Assembly: GCF_042477335.2 (NCBI RefSeq)
Contig: NC_091255.1
Span: forward strand, 15,664,501 to 15,728,500
Direction of reading: 5' to 3'
Length of the DNA: 64,000 nucleotides
Source of the DNA: Ovis canadensis
Taxonomy: Eukaryota > Chordata > Mammalia > Artiodactyla > Bovidae
The number at the start of each line of letters is the position of its first letter. The stretch's first letter is position 1. The translations under genes were made by a program, and so were the position numbers. Positions 46,080 to 57,434 of this stretch are shown piece by piece. The notes below the pieces were generated by a model that was not told where the DNA came from, did not search any database, and saw only the letters and a list, made by a program, of their open reading frames with translations.

Positions 46080-47330
46080 TGCCTGTTGCAGTGGCCTCGC
46101 CCCACCGGGCCATCTGCTCTTAACAATTTCGCCTTGCATCTAACTCAGCCTGTTGGGAGAGACTGAAAAGTCACGATCCATTCACTTTGTTTTCATTTTC
46201 CCAAGCAGCTCAGATCTAACATGAAAAGTGCAATAAACGGGGAGTATCAGTGCTCACTGAAAATATCATTTCACAAGTGAAAATCTATCCAAACCACCAG
46301 TTGTAGAGGTTCACCCTCCTCAAAAATGCAGCTGTCACCAGAAATACATTGGCGATCTCTCTGCTCCTTCCCTCTGCCTCTCTCCCTTCCTCCTTCGCCC
46401 AGCTCTCCCTGTCTTGCAATTTAGCTTTAATTGCTCTGTCAGCTCTAAAGGCGGCTAATTGACGCCTTTTATTCCGCGTTCAAACTCCTCGGGAAGAAAG
46501 GAGCTCGCGTCCCCCCCCCAACCCCCCAAGCCCGGAGCGGCGCGGGGCGGCCGATTTAGCACGCCTGTCTCCCCTCGAACCGAGCTGGGTGCTGCGCGCA
46601 GGGGGCGGGCGGAGGGAGCCGCGGAGGCGGGGAGGGGGCTGGGCGGGGGTTGGCGCGTCTATTTTTAGTGAGGGTTTTATAGAGTGGATCCCTGTGGCTT
46701 GGCTCCACACTGAAATATTGTCCTCGTCTCAATGACATAAACACAGGGCAACTTGGAGACCTTGGCGCCAGCCCTGGCCGGAGCCTGTGAATGGGCAGAA
46801 CGGTGGGATGGGACTGAGCGAGAACCCCGCTGTAATTACAAATAAATCCGCCCCCCGCCCCCAGCCCTGGCTCTCCCAGCTCCCTTAATACCGCAAAAAG
46901 CCTCGGCTTTTGTGTAAATAAGACGAACCCAAGTTACTGAAAGGGCTACCAAGAGGCAGCTAATGGCATAATGACTTGGGTAAGCTTCGGTTAAAAAGGA
47001 GGCATTCGAGAATTAATTAAGCGGCCATCGCCCATCAGAGCGGGCCAGGCAAAGGCACGGGTGGAAGGCCCTGCGGGCTCCTGGAGTAGATCCAGGTCGC
47101 TGTCCTCGCAGATCGTCGAGCATTCAGACCTGGCCCGGCTCCTCGACACATCGCATCTGATAAATTGGAACCAATTAGCACAAGGTCTCTCAATGCGATT
47201 CTCTGGAATGTCCCAGACCGGGCTGGATGGAGCTGTTGCTCCGGACTGCCTCAGACATGGAGCCACACTTTCCAAAGCCTATTTAAATATAGCCTTGCTT
47301 CCCTCCAAATGTAATCCCAACCCTCATTTT
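46080..47330. promoter_or_regulatory. Candidate developmental enhancer block
   Basis: The best non-coding candidate in the window: about 1.25 kb without recognisable repeats and with preserved CpGs (a GC-rich core at 46500-46650). Sites seen: CTAATTGA at 46455; CTATTTTTAG at 46659-46668, a full MEF2 consensus; the palindrome TGTAATTACA at 46831-46840; TTAATTAA at 47013-47020; and an inverted CCAAT pair, AATTGG-AA-CCAATT, at 47163-47176. It lies about 15 kb upstream of NOG. A role in NOG control is inferred from position only. Confidence 0.45.
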
Positions 47331-48140
47331 TATCCTTGGAAACTTTGCGGGGGGGGGGGGGGGGGATGGGAGGCGGGGGGGGGTGTTGCATAGCCCCCAT
47401 CCCCCACTCCCGCAACCCCGTAAATAAATAAACGATTACACCGAATTCCATTTGAAGTTGTCAGTCCCGGAATGGAACTTTCATCCCATTATGAATTTCA
47501 TGGGTGAGACGTTCAGCCTTTGAATGTGGCTGACGCCTCCATTGAAAGGCCCTAATTGCAGTCGTAGGATCTGCCTGCAGACACCACACTGTACACACCA
47601 TCGCATTCCTCCGAAGAAAGAACATCCTATGAGAGCCGCCCAAGGCCTCCCCTCAAGGCAGCAGCACTGTCAAGGTTTCACTTAAACTTTAAACCAAAGT
47701 TGCCCTATCGAAGGGCCAGGTGCTAATTTGGGATTTTGAGGTCGGGCAGCGTTGCCGTGCCTGACAGGGCTCTTACTATGCCCAGGGGGCTGGCTGCAGT
47801 GGGCCTCCAGAGCCCCGGGAAGGGAGCCTTTCAATCCATACGGACTCCTGAAGGACGGCTTTCATTTTCGGATGAACTTCCTCTGAGCCTGAGTGCCCGG
47901 AGCTGCCCGCCTACCTGAGTCAGGAAGGCCCCTCCGGGGTGCCCAGGGGAGGGGAGTCCCCCGTCCACCCGATGTCCAGTGACCCCTGATGGGATCGAGC
48001 CAGAGAAGCAGGGCGCGGGACAGGGAGCTGTGTGTGAACAAGCGCCGCGCCCTCCTCGCCGGACGTCACGGATGTGTGCGACCAGATGCTCATCACGTGG
48101 AATCATCGTTTCAGCCATTCGTCTCCAGGACTCTTTTCCT
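47331..48140. other. Unique sequence with poly(G) tract
   Basis: The G-rich tract at 47348-47385 (a run of about 18 G and another of about 9) may be polymorphic. Otherwise repeat-free. The minus-strand frame at 47831-48166 has no domain. Confidence 0.45.
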
Positions 48141-48144
48141 CTCC

Positions 48145-48790
48145 CCAACTGAAACTCTGTAGCCATTAAACTTTAACTCCCTCTTTCTCCTCCCTCTCTC
48201 CCTTGACAACCACCATTCTCCTTGGCCTGTAGGACCTCGATTACTCTAGGTACTGCGTGAAAGTGGAATCAGGCAGTATTTGTCCTTCTGTGATAGAACT
48301 GGTTTCATTCAGCATAGTGTCCTCCAGGTTTGTCCACGCTAGAGCATATGTCATAATTTTCTTCCTTTTAAAGGCCGAGTAATATTTCCTTGTATGTATC
48401 CACCACACTTTGCTTATCCATTCTTCTGTTGATGAACAACACTTGGATTATCCCTGCCTTTTGGCTATCGCAGGTAAAGCTGCTATGAACATGGCTCTGT
48501 GTGAGTTGCAGGCCCTGCTTTCGGTTCTTCGGGATATATACTCAGAGATGAAAGGGCTGAATCTTATGGCGATTCTATTTTTAATTTTTTAAGGAGCTTC
48601 AATACTGCTTTCTGTAGCACTTCCATCATTTTACAGTCCCACGAGCAGTACACAAGGGTTCCAGTTTCTCCATATCCTTGTCAACACTCTTTTCATTATG
48701 TGTATACGTATATAATGGCCGTCCTAATGAGTACGAAGTGATATCTCATCGTGGTTTGGGACACCAAAGATTTGTTTCTGTTTAATGTTT
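48145..48790 (-). mobile_element. Old L1 3' region
   Basis: 'ctctgtagccattaaactttaac', 'gacaaccaccattctccttgg', 'gccgagtaatatttccttg' and 'tccatatccttgtcaacac'. Continuous but diverged L1M-type sequence. Confidence 0.88.
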
Positions 48791-48809
48791 GCTTGGGTAG
48801 CTCTCATCC

Positions 48810-49020
48810 TCTTTCTAAAATATAAAAATGCGTGTAAATGCCCACCAAGTAGATCACCCTTTTCTTCCCTCTCCCCAAAGCTAACCACTGTCTCCAAGTT
48901 GGTATGTATAATTCCCATTATCAGTTTTACCACATATGTTTGCATCCATTAATAATTTATACTACTCTTTTGTAAGTCACCTTGAATTCCATTTTTGTGT
49001 CTCTCCTCACCACCACTTTC
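48810..49020 (-). mobile_element. Probable L1M tail fragment
   Basis: 'cccaaagctaaccactgtctcc' and 'tttgcatccattaataatttat' resemble an L1M 3' UTR read backwards. Confidence 0.45.
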
Positions 49021-49094
49021 CATATTTATTAGTTGCGTAAGGAACACAAGAAGCAGAATCCTAGATGAAGCAAAAAGGGGCAATCAAGAACAGA

Positions 49095-49275
49095 CCACAA
49101 GTTTGAGACTGGGCAGAGCTAAACCACAGCTCTGCCACTTTCTATCTGGGTGACCTTGGTCAAGTCTCTTGACTTCCCTGAGTTTTAGTGTCCCTGCTTA
49201 TACACTGAGATGTTTTGAGGGCTACATAACATAACAAATATAATGCAATGTACCAGGCACACAGCAAGAACTCTT
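49095..49275 (+). repeat. MIRb SINE
   Basis: 'cacagctctgccactttctatc', 'ggtgaccttggtcaagtctcttg' and 'gtaccaggcacacagcaag' in order. Confidence 0.85.
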
Positions 49276-50520
49276 CCGGTAAGAAAGCAGAAAAAGAGAA
49301 AGAGGTTGCCATCAATTTTCTTGCCAAGCTGGACTTCTGCCCTGCTGGCACTCACGCAGAGCACCCACTGACTCTTTCTTGCCCATATATTCATGCTGCC
49401 GTGAGGCGGGACAGACTGTCTGCAGAAGCCTAAGATTCGCGCTTTAAGAAACTGGTGATTTAAGTTATGAGAGTGAGGGTCCCCGCCTCCCCCTCCTCAC
49501 CCCATCCAGAGAGCAGCGGCAACTGGAGGAAAGTGAGGAAGGAGGAGAGGGGCGCCTGAACTGTTCTGCCAAGTCACCCTACTTGGGGGAGGACATTCAG
49601 CTCAGTCCCTGAGCCTGGCTGCAGAAACTGTAATCCAATACCTTAATCCATTTCTTCTTCAAAGCTCTGCCCTGCGTGCCAGGTGGACAGAACCCGAGTG
49701 ATGCTGAGCTGCCCCTGAGAAACTTGTGCAGCGGGCTGTGTCATTCAGGCTGGGAAAGAATACCCGGCAGGCTGCCTCTGACCAGGTTATCTGGACAGTT
49801 GGGGCTATGGAGTGACAGCTTCGAGGACCTAAAGGATGTTTAGGGAATTACACCTCTTCGGTGTTGACAGTGAACCCAGCCATTGATCCAGCCACCCCCA
49901 GTGAGTGTTGACGGAGCCAGATGTTGTGCAAAGCTCTTTGGCTACGCAAAGGAGAATCAGATACGAGGGGAGCCTACTCTTCAGAGAGATTAGTGCTCTT
50001 CTGCCCTTTTGGAAACTCTTCTGAATCCACTGCTCCAAGAAGACAGCATGGACTGGGAGCAGTAGGGGCAGAAAGGAGAGAAAAGAGTTCCCAGAAGCGC
50101 TGGGTGCTAGGGTCTCAAGGGTGGTGGGTGGAAGACTCCACCATCTTCCCTTCCAAGGGCATGGGCTGAGTTCAGCCTGACATGTCACAGCAGCTGTGCC
50201 TCCCCAGAAGGAGCTGGGATCACTCAGCTACTCCCGACCCCCAGCCCAAGCTGCAGCTTCCTGGGATGGAGCCAATCTCGCCCCACCCTCTGCCTAGCCC
50301 AGGCTCGCTTGTGCTGCCAAAGACAGCAGACCTCAAGATACTGAGCTGCTAATTTGTGAGGATTCAGACTGCTGAAGGTGTCGGTACAACAACCAGGCTG
50401 TCTCCAGTTCCGCACAGGCAAGTTTTTGGTGTGCACCAGTTAAATAATAAGGCATCTATTTTGGACAAGTTGCTCTTTTTATTTTCTAGATACCTACGAG
50501 GGACCTGGTTTATAAGAAAA
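49276..50520. other. Intergenic, no gene recognised
   Basis: Unique-looking; short overlapping open frames only. Confidence 0.4.
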
Positions 50521-50527
50521 GATCCAA

Positions 50528-50660
50528 CAGGGAATTCCCTAGCTGTCCAGTGGTTAGGGCTCAGCGCTTTCACTGCCAGGCCTGGGTTCAATCCCTGGTT
50601 GGGGAGCTAAGAGCCTGCAAGCCAAGCAGCATGACCAAATAAATAAAAAAGATAAAACAT
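50528..50660 (+). mobile_element. CHR-type SINE
   Basis: 'gggaattccctagctgtccagtgg', 'ggttcaatccctggttgggg' and an A-rich tail. The plus-strand member of the family seen at 22994. Confidence 0.85.
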
Positions 50661-50769
50661 AAGCCACTGCAGTCTGGATTTGCTGCATTCATTCAGAGAT
50701 GGGCACAGTTTTCCCCACCACAGTCTCCTTCTACGCACTACCAGGATCCTTCTGAATTGCTTTTTGTCC

Positions 50770-51000
50770 CCACGAGCAATTCACAAGTTCAGGAAATCAT
50801 TTATTTACTAGTCATCTACGGTTCACCAAACACAATGCTAGGTACCAGAATTAGAGAGATGAGCTCCCATGAAGAGCTTGAGACTAGTAGTCAAGACAGA
50901 CAAATGCCTAGAATGCCTAGAACGGATTACCATCTGGTAACCCACAACCTAAAGGAAGAGCTCCTTGATGGCACAGGAGATTCAAGGAGGGAGCAATTCA
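50770..51000 (+). repeat. Ancient repeat, family uncertain
   Basis: 'aatcatttatttactagtc' and 'acacaatgctaggtaccagaattag' resemble a widespread old mammalian repeat. Confidence 0.4.
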
Positions 51001-51352
51001 TTCTGCCCAAAAGGAATCGAGAATGGAGGAGGCCATGCTTCAGCAGAATCTAGAAGGCTGCAAATGATTTTGCAAAAGAGAGAGAGTAGACAGAAACTAT
51101 AATGATGAGACAGAGCAGGCGATGTGCAGAGACGTCTGAGGAGTTCCCTAAATAGAAGGTGGACAGCAGAGAGGGGGAGAGAAAGAGGAAGGGAACAGGT
51201 AGAGCAAAGGTTAGATCGGAAAAGGCCTCTGATGTCGTAAAGTTATCCAGGGGATAAACAAGAGAACCCTTAAAAGCTTTTGAACAACTGTAACTAATTC
51301 CATTTCTATATACGAGTTTATTTCAGCCTGTTTCTCCTTCAAGAATGCCAAG

Positions 51353-51398
51353 ACTTTGGGAGAAATAAGAAGGGCACTTTGGGAGAAATAAGAAGGGC
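51353..51398. repeat. 23-bp perfect tandem duplication
   Basis: Two identical head-to-tail copies of a 23-bp unit starting ACTTTGGGAGAAATAAG. Confidence 0.97.
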
Positions 51399-51639
51399 AC
51401 TTCAGTAGGAAGCTTCTTGCCTTGGGCGGGCCAGTCCTTTTGGCAAGCCCTCCTTCTCCGCGGGAACTTGGCGAGAGATGAGGGTCTCAACTAGGACCCC
51501 GAAGGCTGTGGATGACGAAGAGGTGCTATCAGGGATAAGTCAGAGACCTCACCAGTCCCCCACCCCACACCCCGTCACAGCCCTGTGGTCCCTAAAAGAG
51601 GACAAGTGCCTCAAAGCTTGCCCGGCTGTCAAAATATTT

Positions 51640-52130
51640 AGAAAAAGCATATTGAAATCACACGCAGAACAATAGACTCCCTCAGAAGTAAACGTTCACG
51701 CTGTTGGAGCAGCCTAAGCCATAAACATTTAGTCTTGAATGTAGCTGCCTCTCCTCCTGGGCTGGGGGCTTGAAAGAAAAGCAGAGTTCTATAAAATGGG
51801 ATCTGCCAGGATTTTCTTACCCCTGTGGCAGGATAATTACGATGCTTCTTATTACATTTAAAGGCTCATCTGTGGTGACTCAAATCCTCCAAGAGGTGAG
51901 GGAGGCAGCTTTGCATTTTTCTCAATGTATTTTGCTGAACCACTGCTGTAAGTCACTTTTGAAACACAGCGAAGTGAAAATGAGGTTGGAACCACAACCT
52001 TGCCTCATTACCAGCCCGCCCCCTCCCTGCCACCTCCAGGCACTTCAAGGGCCCTTCTCCCAGCATTTTAGGGATTATCTTTGCAAGTTTAATCAAGCTT
52101 TACATTAACTAGTTAACATGGTTAAGCCTT
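51640..52130. promoter_or_regulatory. Candidate conserved non-coding element
   Basis: Repeat-free, with ATAAAATGGG, GGATAATTAC (51831-51840) and ACTAGTTAAC words. About 10 kb upstream of NOG. Inferred from composition only. Confidence 0.3.
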
Positions 52131-52980
52131 TGTGTAAGGAGAGAAACCCTTGTCTGAAATTGTAGCGTACCAGATCCTTCCGTAGCGAGGTAGGGAGGAG
52201 ACCCAGGGGCCCAAGTATTGGACTTAACTCCAACCTTATCCATCTTTCTACTATGGATGGGGAAATTTTTTAAATATATATGCATATAAATAATTTATAA
52301 AATTAACTTTTTCCCTAAAAATCCTATAAATAATGAATCATATCTTAGAAAAGTCTTGTGTTGAAACACCAATAAACCCACCAACCATGCTGGTGAAGTA
52401 CTGGCTACTGTCTTATGCACTTTTATTTGTATTTTAATTAATGTTTACCTACAATCTTAACTAATTGTGCTGAAGAAAAGTTTGGAAAATCATTGTGATA
52501 GGTGGGAGAGGCCTGATGGGTTAGAAGGTAAGGTAGGAACCCGTTTTATAAATCTACAGAGGTTGTTTTTATAACTTTGAAGCTTCTTTTTCATTACTAC
52601 GGGTATGTTTTGTGAGTTACAATAATGAAATGTCATGTTTTTTTTCCTTAATTAAGGACATTTTTTAATGAATCTGGGTAACAATTCTAAGGTGAAACCT
52701 TAGATATAAGAAAAATAAAAGCAGCTGGGGGTTTCAGAGACATTGTTTGTCTTGAGAGTGATGTGAGAAATCTTGATCAAAAGCCTCATTTTACTACAGT
52801 CATGCTCCATTATGGAGGGTGGGACTGCGGGTAGGCTGGGGGATGGGGAGTTTGAAACGAGCCCTCCCCCCATCTGACCAGATTGTCAAAAGTCACTGGC
52901 CAGAGTAAATCTCCCTTGCCTTCTGGGTTGATACTGATGACCTCTGGAGGAAGCAAGATATGGGTCACATTAAGGGACCA
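52131..52980. other. AT-rich intergenic
   Basis: No repeat or gene recognised; several AATAAA words without gene context. Confidence 0.4.
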
Positions 52981-52993
52981 GTAATGGACCAAC

Positions 52994-53259
52994 AATGGCA
53001 CCCCACTCCAGTACTCTTGCCTGGAAAATCCCACGGACGGAGGAGCCTGGTGGGCTGCATTCCATGGGGTCGAGAAGAGTCGGACATGACTGAGTGACTT
53101 CACTTTCACTTTTCACTTTCATGCATTGGAGAAGGAAATGGCAACCCACTCCAGTGTTCTTGCCTGGAGAATCTCAGGGACGGAGGAGCCTGGTGGGCTG
53201 CCATCTCTGGGGTGGCACAGAGTCGGACACGACTGAAGCTACTTAGCAGCAGCAGCAGC
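52994..53259 (+). mobile_element. BovA2-type dimeric SINE with 11-bp duplication
   Basis: Two tandem BovA monomers (CCACTCCAGTACTCTTGCC, then CCACTCCAGTGTTCTTGCC), ending in AGCAGCAGCAGCA. A perfect duplication AATGGACCAAC lies at 52983-52993 and 53260-53270. A recent insertion. Confidence 0.95.
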
Positions 53260-53364
53260 AATGGACCAACGAAGATTCATGCCTTAGGAAGAAGGCCCCA
53301 TTGCGCCCACAGCTCTGAGCTAAGCATCCTCTCCCTACCTCCTTAGACAATCTCAGATGCAAAA

Positions 53365-53500
53365 ATGACCTTGGGAACCTCCCTCATTTCTATGGGCCTC
53401 ATTTTTCCCCATCTATAAAATGAGGATTTAATCACTCCTACTCCAGAAGTTCCTGTTAGATGTAGATAAGAAACTATTTATAAGGCACTTGGTAAACTTC
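53365..53500 (+). repeat. Probable MIRb fragment
   Basis: 'gggcctcatttttccccatc', 'tataaaatgaggatttaatc' and 'ataaggcacttgg'. Confidence 0.6.
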
Positions 53501-53507
53501 TGGAGGG

Positions 53508-53845
53508 CTTCCCTGGGGGCTCAGTGGTAAAGAATCCACCTGCCAAGGCTGGAGATGTGGGTTCAATCCCTGGGTCGGGAAGACGCCCTGGAGAAGGAAA
53601 TGGCAACCTACTCCAGTATTCTCTGGCTGTCTGGCATATGAACTCTTAACTTCCCCAACTAGGGTTCAAACTCTGCCCCCTGCACTGGAAGTCTTAACCA
53701 TCTGGCCACAGAGGAAGTCCTCGAAGGAAACGGCAATGCACTCTAGTATTCTTGCCAAGAAAACCCATGGACAGAGGAGCCTGGCAGGCTGCAGCCCACG
53801 GGATCGCAAAAGATTTAGCGACTAAACAACAACAAAAACTTCTGG
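53508..53845 (+). mobile_element. Bov-tA SINE split by an inverted CHR SINE
   Basis: The head and left body are at 53508-53624 ('gggcttccctgggggctcagtgg'). The right body is at 53721-53845 ('gacagaggagcctggcagg', tail 'ctaaacaacaacaaaaac'). Between them, about 53625-53720 is a minus-strand CHR-like SINE ('cccctgcactggaagtcttaacc'). The roughly 30 bp beginning GAAGGAAATGGCAAC before the insert recur, diverged, after it. Confidence 0.8.
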
Positions 53846-53849
53846 CACA

Positions 53850-54430
53850 TGTTAAATTCATAGTCCTGTTTCTAAGACCGGCAGCTGGGAGAGAAACCCT
53901 CTCTTGTACTTGCCTGGGGACTCTGTCCCCCAAACCCTCAACCGAGGTGACATCTTTCCAGTCGCCAGCCCCTACCCTAAACTCATTCCAGACTGCAGGG
54001 TTTAGATCAAGCCTGAGATTGGGCTTTGGTGCATTCTAGTCTAGTTTTGTTTTTCAGCCCAGTGGTGGGTGGTTTTGATGAGGGTATCACTTTATTTTGA
54101 AAACAATCTGATTTCTCTGTAGATGCCGGAGATGGGAGATTAAAGTGTCATGAAACAGTGCCTATCGCATACTTACATGCATGCGTACAAACACTCCCAT
54201 CTGCACACAAAAAGCTCCTCAGACCGGCTGCTCCCTCACCACACCACCACACAGGAGTGCTGAATCATTTAACTAACCCTGAAACAAAGATCCTCCTAGA
54301 ATAGGAGTCAGCCCTGCCCTGCAGCCCAGTGCTGACTTCAAAACTCTTTTCAACATCCGTTTCCAGCTTTACTTGCCCCTGATAGTCACTTTGGGGCACG
54401 TCGTTGCCTCTCAATGCGCTGATTTTAATC
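53850..54430. other. Intergenic, no feature recognised
   Basis: Unique-looking sequence. Confidence 0.4.
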
Positions 54431-54650
54431 TTTCGCTGACTTTTTCCTTAAATGCAAAAATGTTTTATGATTGTGCTCTCTTTTTAAGCAGATTTACATA
54501 CAAATGACGTAAAGTGAAAAGCTCTCTCCCCTTCTCACCTCACCCACTTACCCCACTCTTCAGAGGTAATCATTACAATTAATGAGTTCTATCTTAGAGA
54601 TTTTTCCCCTGCACATAATCCCTTCATAGAGAATAAAAACAAGGATTCTA
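54431..54650 (-). mobile_element. Probable L1M fragment
   Basis: 'gatttacatacaaatgacg' and 'ccccactcttcagaggtaatc' resemble an L1M tail read backwards. Confidence 0.5.
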
Positions 54651-54744
54651 GGGCTGAACCAGTCTAGACTTCAGTCAGAATAAAGTTTTGTTTTTGTTTT
54701 TAATAGAAGCTGTCTTAAAATATTGAGGACCTATGATCACCATA

Positions 54745-54962
54745 GGGCTTCCCCGATGGCGCAGTGGTAAAGAATCTGCCTCCAGTGCAGGAGCTACAGG
54801 AGACCTGGGTTCGATCCCTGGGTCAGGAAGATCCCCTGGAGAAGGGCATGGCAACCCACTCCAGTATTCTTGCCTGGAGAATTCCATGGACGGAGGAGCC
54901 CAGAGGGAGAGAGTCCCTGGGGTTGCAAAGAGTCGGACACAACTGAAACGACTTAGCAAAAA
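54745..54962 (+). mobile_element. Bov-tA SINE with target-site duplication
   Basis: Well preserved: 'gggcttccccgatggcgcag', 'gggttcgatccctgggtc' and 'cgacttagcaaaaa'. ATGATCACCATA (54733-54744) and ATGATCGCCATA (54963-54974) flank it. Confidence 0.95.
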
Positions 54963-54974
54963 ATGATCGCCATA

Positions 54975-56238
54975 TGCTTTCAAGTATTTCTAAACTCAAG
55001 TATAAGTTCAAATTGGATTCTTAAACTGCTTGAGACCCTTGATGGCCCACGATTAGCCCCTAGTCTTCCAGCCGTTAGTCCTCAAACGCCAGCACTTACC
55101 CTGGTCAGCTTGTTACAGAGTTTGGACCGTGTTCCCTCCTCACACTGCCGCAAGTGTCATCCAGCCCGTGCCCCCTCCTCACTCCTCAGCCTGAGGCGTG
55201 GCCCTTTGGTCACTGGACACTGGATTTCCTGAAAAGATTTTTGGATCCTCCACCCCCACCGCAACATTTCTGTGCTTCATCGTGGCAGCTGACCTCCTGA
55301 CTTGCAATCTCGCATCCATTTTCCTTTATTTTCCCAATAGCCTTTGAGAGTATCCGCAATCAGGGTACCTGCCTGGTGACTGTAGGGAGAAATAAGACCG
55401 ATGGATGACAGCAGGTAGTCATAGCAAAGCATTCCAAGTCTGCACGGATGCTTGGATGGTGAGGAGACAGAGGCAGGGGCTAGGAAAAAAATTCAGAGAT
55501 GTGAGACTTCTGCATTTAGGCGGAAACAGTGGCTGGAGCCTGTGAATCAGCCTACTCACATAGCGGTGGTTTTCACTGTATTTTTCACTTCACTGGGTTC
55601 CTGTCTCCTTGTTATCTTGAGTCTCTGAGGGGATAAGGGAGGCTAGACCATATTATCTCAATAAACATCTGTCTGAGGCAGCAGGATGAGAGGATGTGGG
55701 GGAGATGTGGGCCTAACCTGAGGTGGGTGCTTGTGTGTCTGATGGGGGGAGGGCTGTGTGATGGGGGGGAGGCACATGGAAGGTGCCTAAGAGGGACTGT
55801 CTCCACGAGCCCTTACAGCGTGGGGAGCAAAGCAGGGCCCGGGGCGGGTGGGGGCGGGGGGCTACGCGGAGGACGCGTGGTGTGCGTGCCCGCAGGGGTG
55901 TGCGCCCCGGTCTGTCTGTGTGCACTGTTCCTGTGTGTGCTGTGGTGGGGGAGGTGCACGCCTCAGCAGATGTCTCAGTGTCTCTAAAGTGTGCACTCGT
56001 GCGGATTCTTAAGGGAGGATGATGGCAAGAGGGAAGCGAGTTCTAGAACAGCTGGGGTTTTAGTTTCTGTTATCGGGGACAGTTGCCTTTTCACAGAACA
56101 GCATCTCCTCCTTCACTTTGGGCTTTCCTGGGCTGCCCCTGCTGTAGGGCTGGCGTTCCATTCATTTCCCTTTTGAAATTTTGGGTCGCCTATGGTAGAA
56201 GTCCACAGCTCAGAACTAAGTGGTGTTTGACGTTTAAA

Positions 56239-56242
<4 letters not shown>
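54975..56242. other. Intergenic, GC/GT-rich in part
   Basis: 55690-55960 is G-rich on the + strand. No gene. No recognised repeat. Confidence 0.4.

Positions 56243-56282
<40 letters not shown>
56243..56282. repeat. (TG)20 microsatellite
   Basis: Twenty uninterrupted TG units, followed within 50 bp by a second TG-rich stretch and GCGCGCACACGC. Confidence 0.97.
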
Positions 56283-56287
<5 letters not shown>

Positions 56288-56289
56288 AG

Positions 56290-57329
56290 GGAAGGGGTGT
56301 GTGTGTGTGTGAGCGCGCACACGCACGTTCGCACACAACACAGTGGACCGAGAGAAACGATAAAACAAGATTTCCTTTCCAGATAAAAGCCTCAAGTCCA
56401 GAGAGGCCCAGATCCCCGCCCCGGAGAGGCAAGGAGAAGCCCTGCAGAGCCGAAGGCCGAGGCAGACCCAGCGCGAGCCGGGCCGAGGACGCGGCGTCTC
56501 CCCCGCCCGCCCCAGGCCCCCCACGCCAGTGCAGGCTAAACACGAGGAGGCTGCTGTCTCCAGGGCTGGGAGAGAGGCGCCCTCGTTAAAACTCAGATAA
56601 ACAGTTTATCAGGAGATGAATGAACCACCGGGCTCCAGAGGCGCTCCCCTTCCCCAGCGGAGCCGGGTGGGGCGGGGGCACGGGAGCCAGGCTGGGAAGG
56701 GAGGCGCGGTCAGGGCCCAGCGACCTCTCGCTGCCTCCCTTGGCCTTTGCTCTAGCTTTGCCTCTCTCTGCAAACGCCCTGCTCAACTATTTATCCTTTC
56801 TCTTCCCCCCCTGCCCCCCACAGCCCACAATCTGGAGTCCCCTTCCCCTCCACGTGTCCTCTTTCTGGCCTCCCACCCCCTCCCCCCTTTCCTATGCTGC
56901 TGAGAACCCCTCTGCTGTCGCCAGCATCTCATCACCGAAATAATCACGCTCAAAATATTAGACTGCGTGGCCAAGCTGCACTGGCCCCCACCCTGGCTGC
57001 CGGTCCTGAACTGGCCAGGGTTCCCCGGCCTCCTGCAGGCCACCTGGTGCCCAGCAAGCTCCCACCCTACAACTCCTCTCACATTCCTCCCGCAGTCAGG
57101 ACAGGAAAGTGACAAGCCTTGTGGCTGACTTGTCCTCATTTTGCTCAGTTGGGTCAAGCCCAAAGATGCCATCTGGGGTCTCACTGACAGCAAGCCCATA
57201 AAGTTTGACATGTAGGGGACCCAGAAGACAATCAGAATCAGAGTGACAACTTTTGTGTGCCTGGGACGATGCGGGGCCTAAAAGAGGGTTGTTGACACGC
57301 CTTCTCCTCTGCAGTGCCTCCTGTCCCTT
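56290..57329. other. GC-rich intergenic sequence
   Basis: 56380-56720 is CpG-containing and GC-rich (possible small CpG island). The long open frames on both strands follow base composition. No gene recognised. Confidence 0.4.
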
Positions 57330-57430
57330 GACCCTTCTGTGTCACGGGGCCTCAGAGAGGTGCAGTGACTCACCCAGGGTCACAGAGCTGGCAGGTGGCT
57401 GGTTTTCCAAAGTCAAGCCCCACGTCCTCT
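57330..57430 (+). repeat. MIR fragment
   Basis: 'ctcagagaggtgcagtgactc' and 'agggtcacagagctggcaggtgg'. Confidence 0.75.
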
Positions 57431-57434
57431 GCAT

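Noticed and set aside
46655..46700. TTTATAG-like word near the MEF2 site as a promoter TATA box
   Set aside because: No transcript evidence, no gene-like frame downstream; kept only as part of the candidate enhancer block.
47348..47385. Long G-run as a biological signal
   Set aside because: Long homopolymers are prone to sequencing and assembly error; noted but not interpreted.
54745..54830. tRNA-like sequence at SINE heads
   Set aside because: These are the tRNA-derived parts of Bov-tA SINEs, not tRNA genes: no acceptor stem pairing and the B-box is inside a SINE body.
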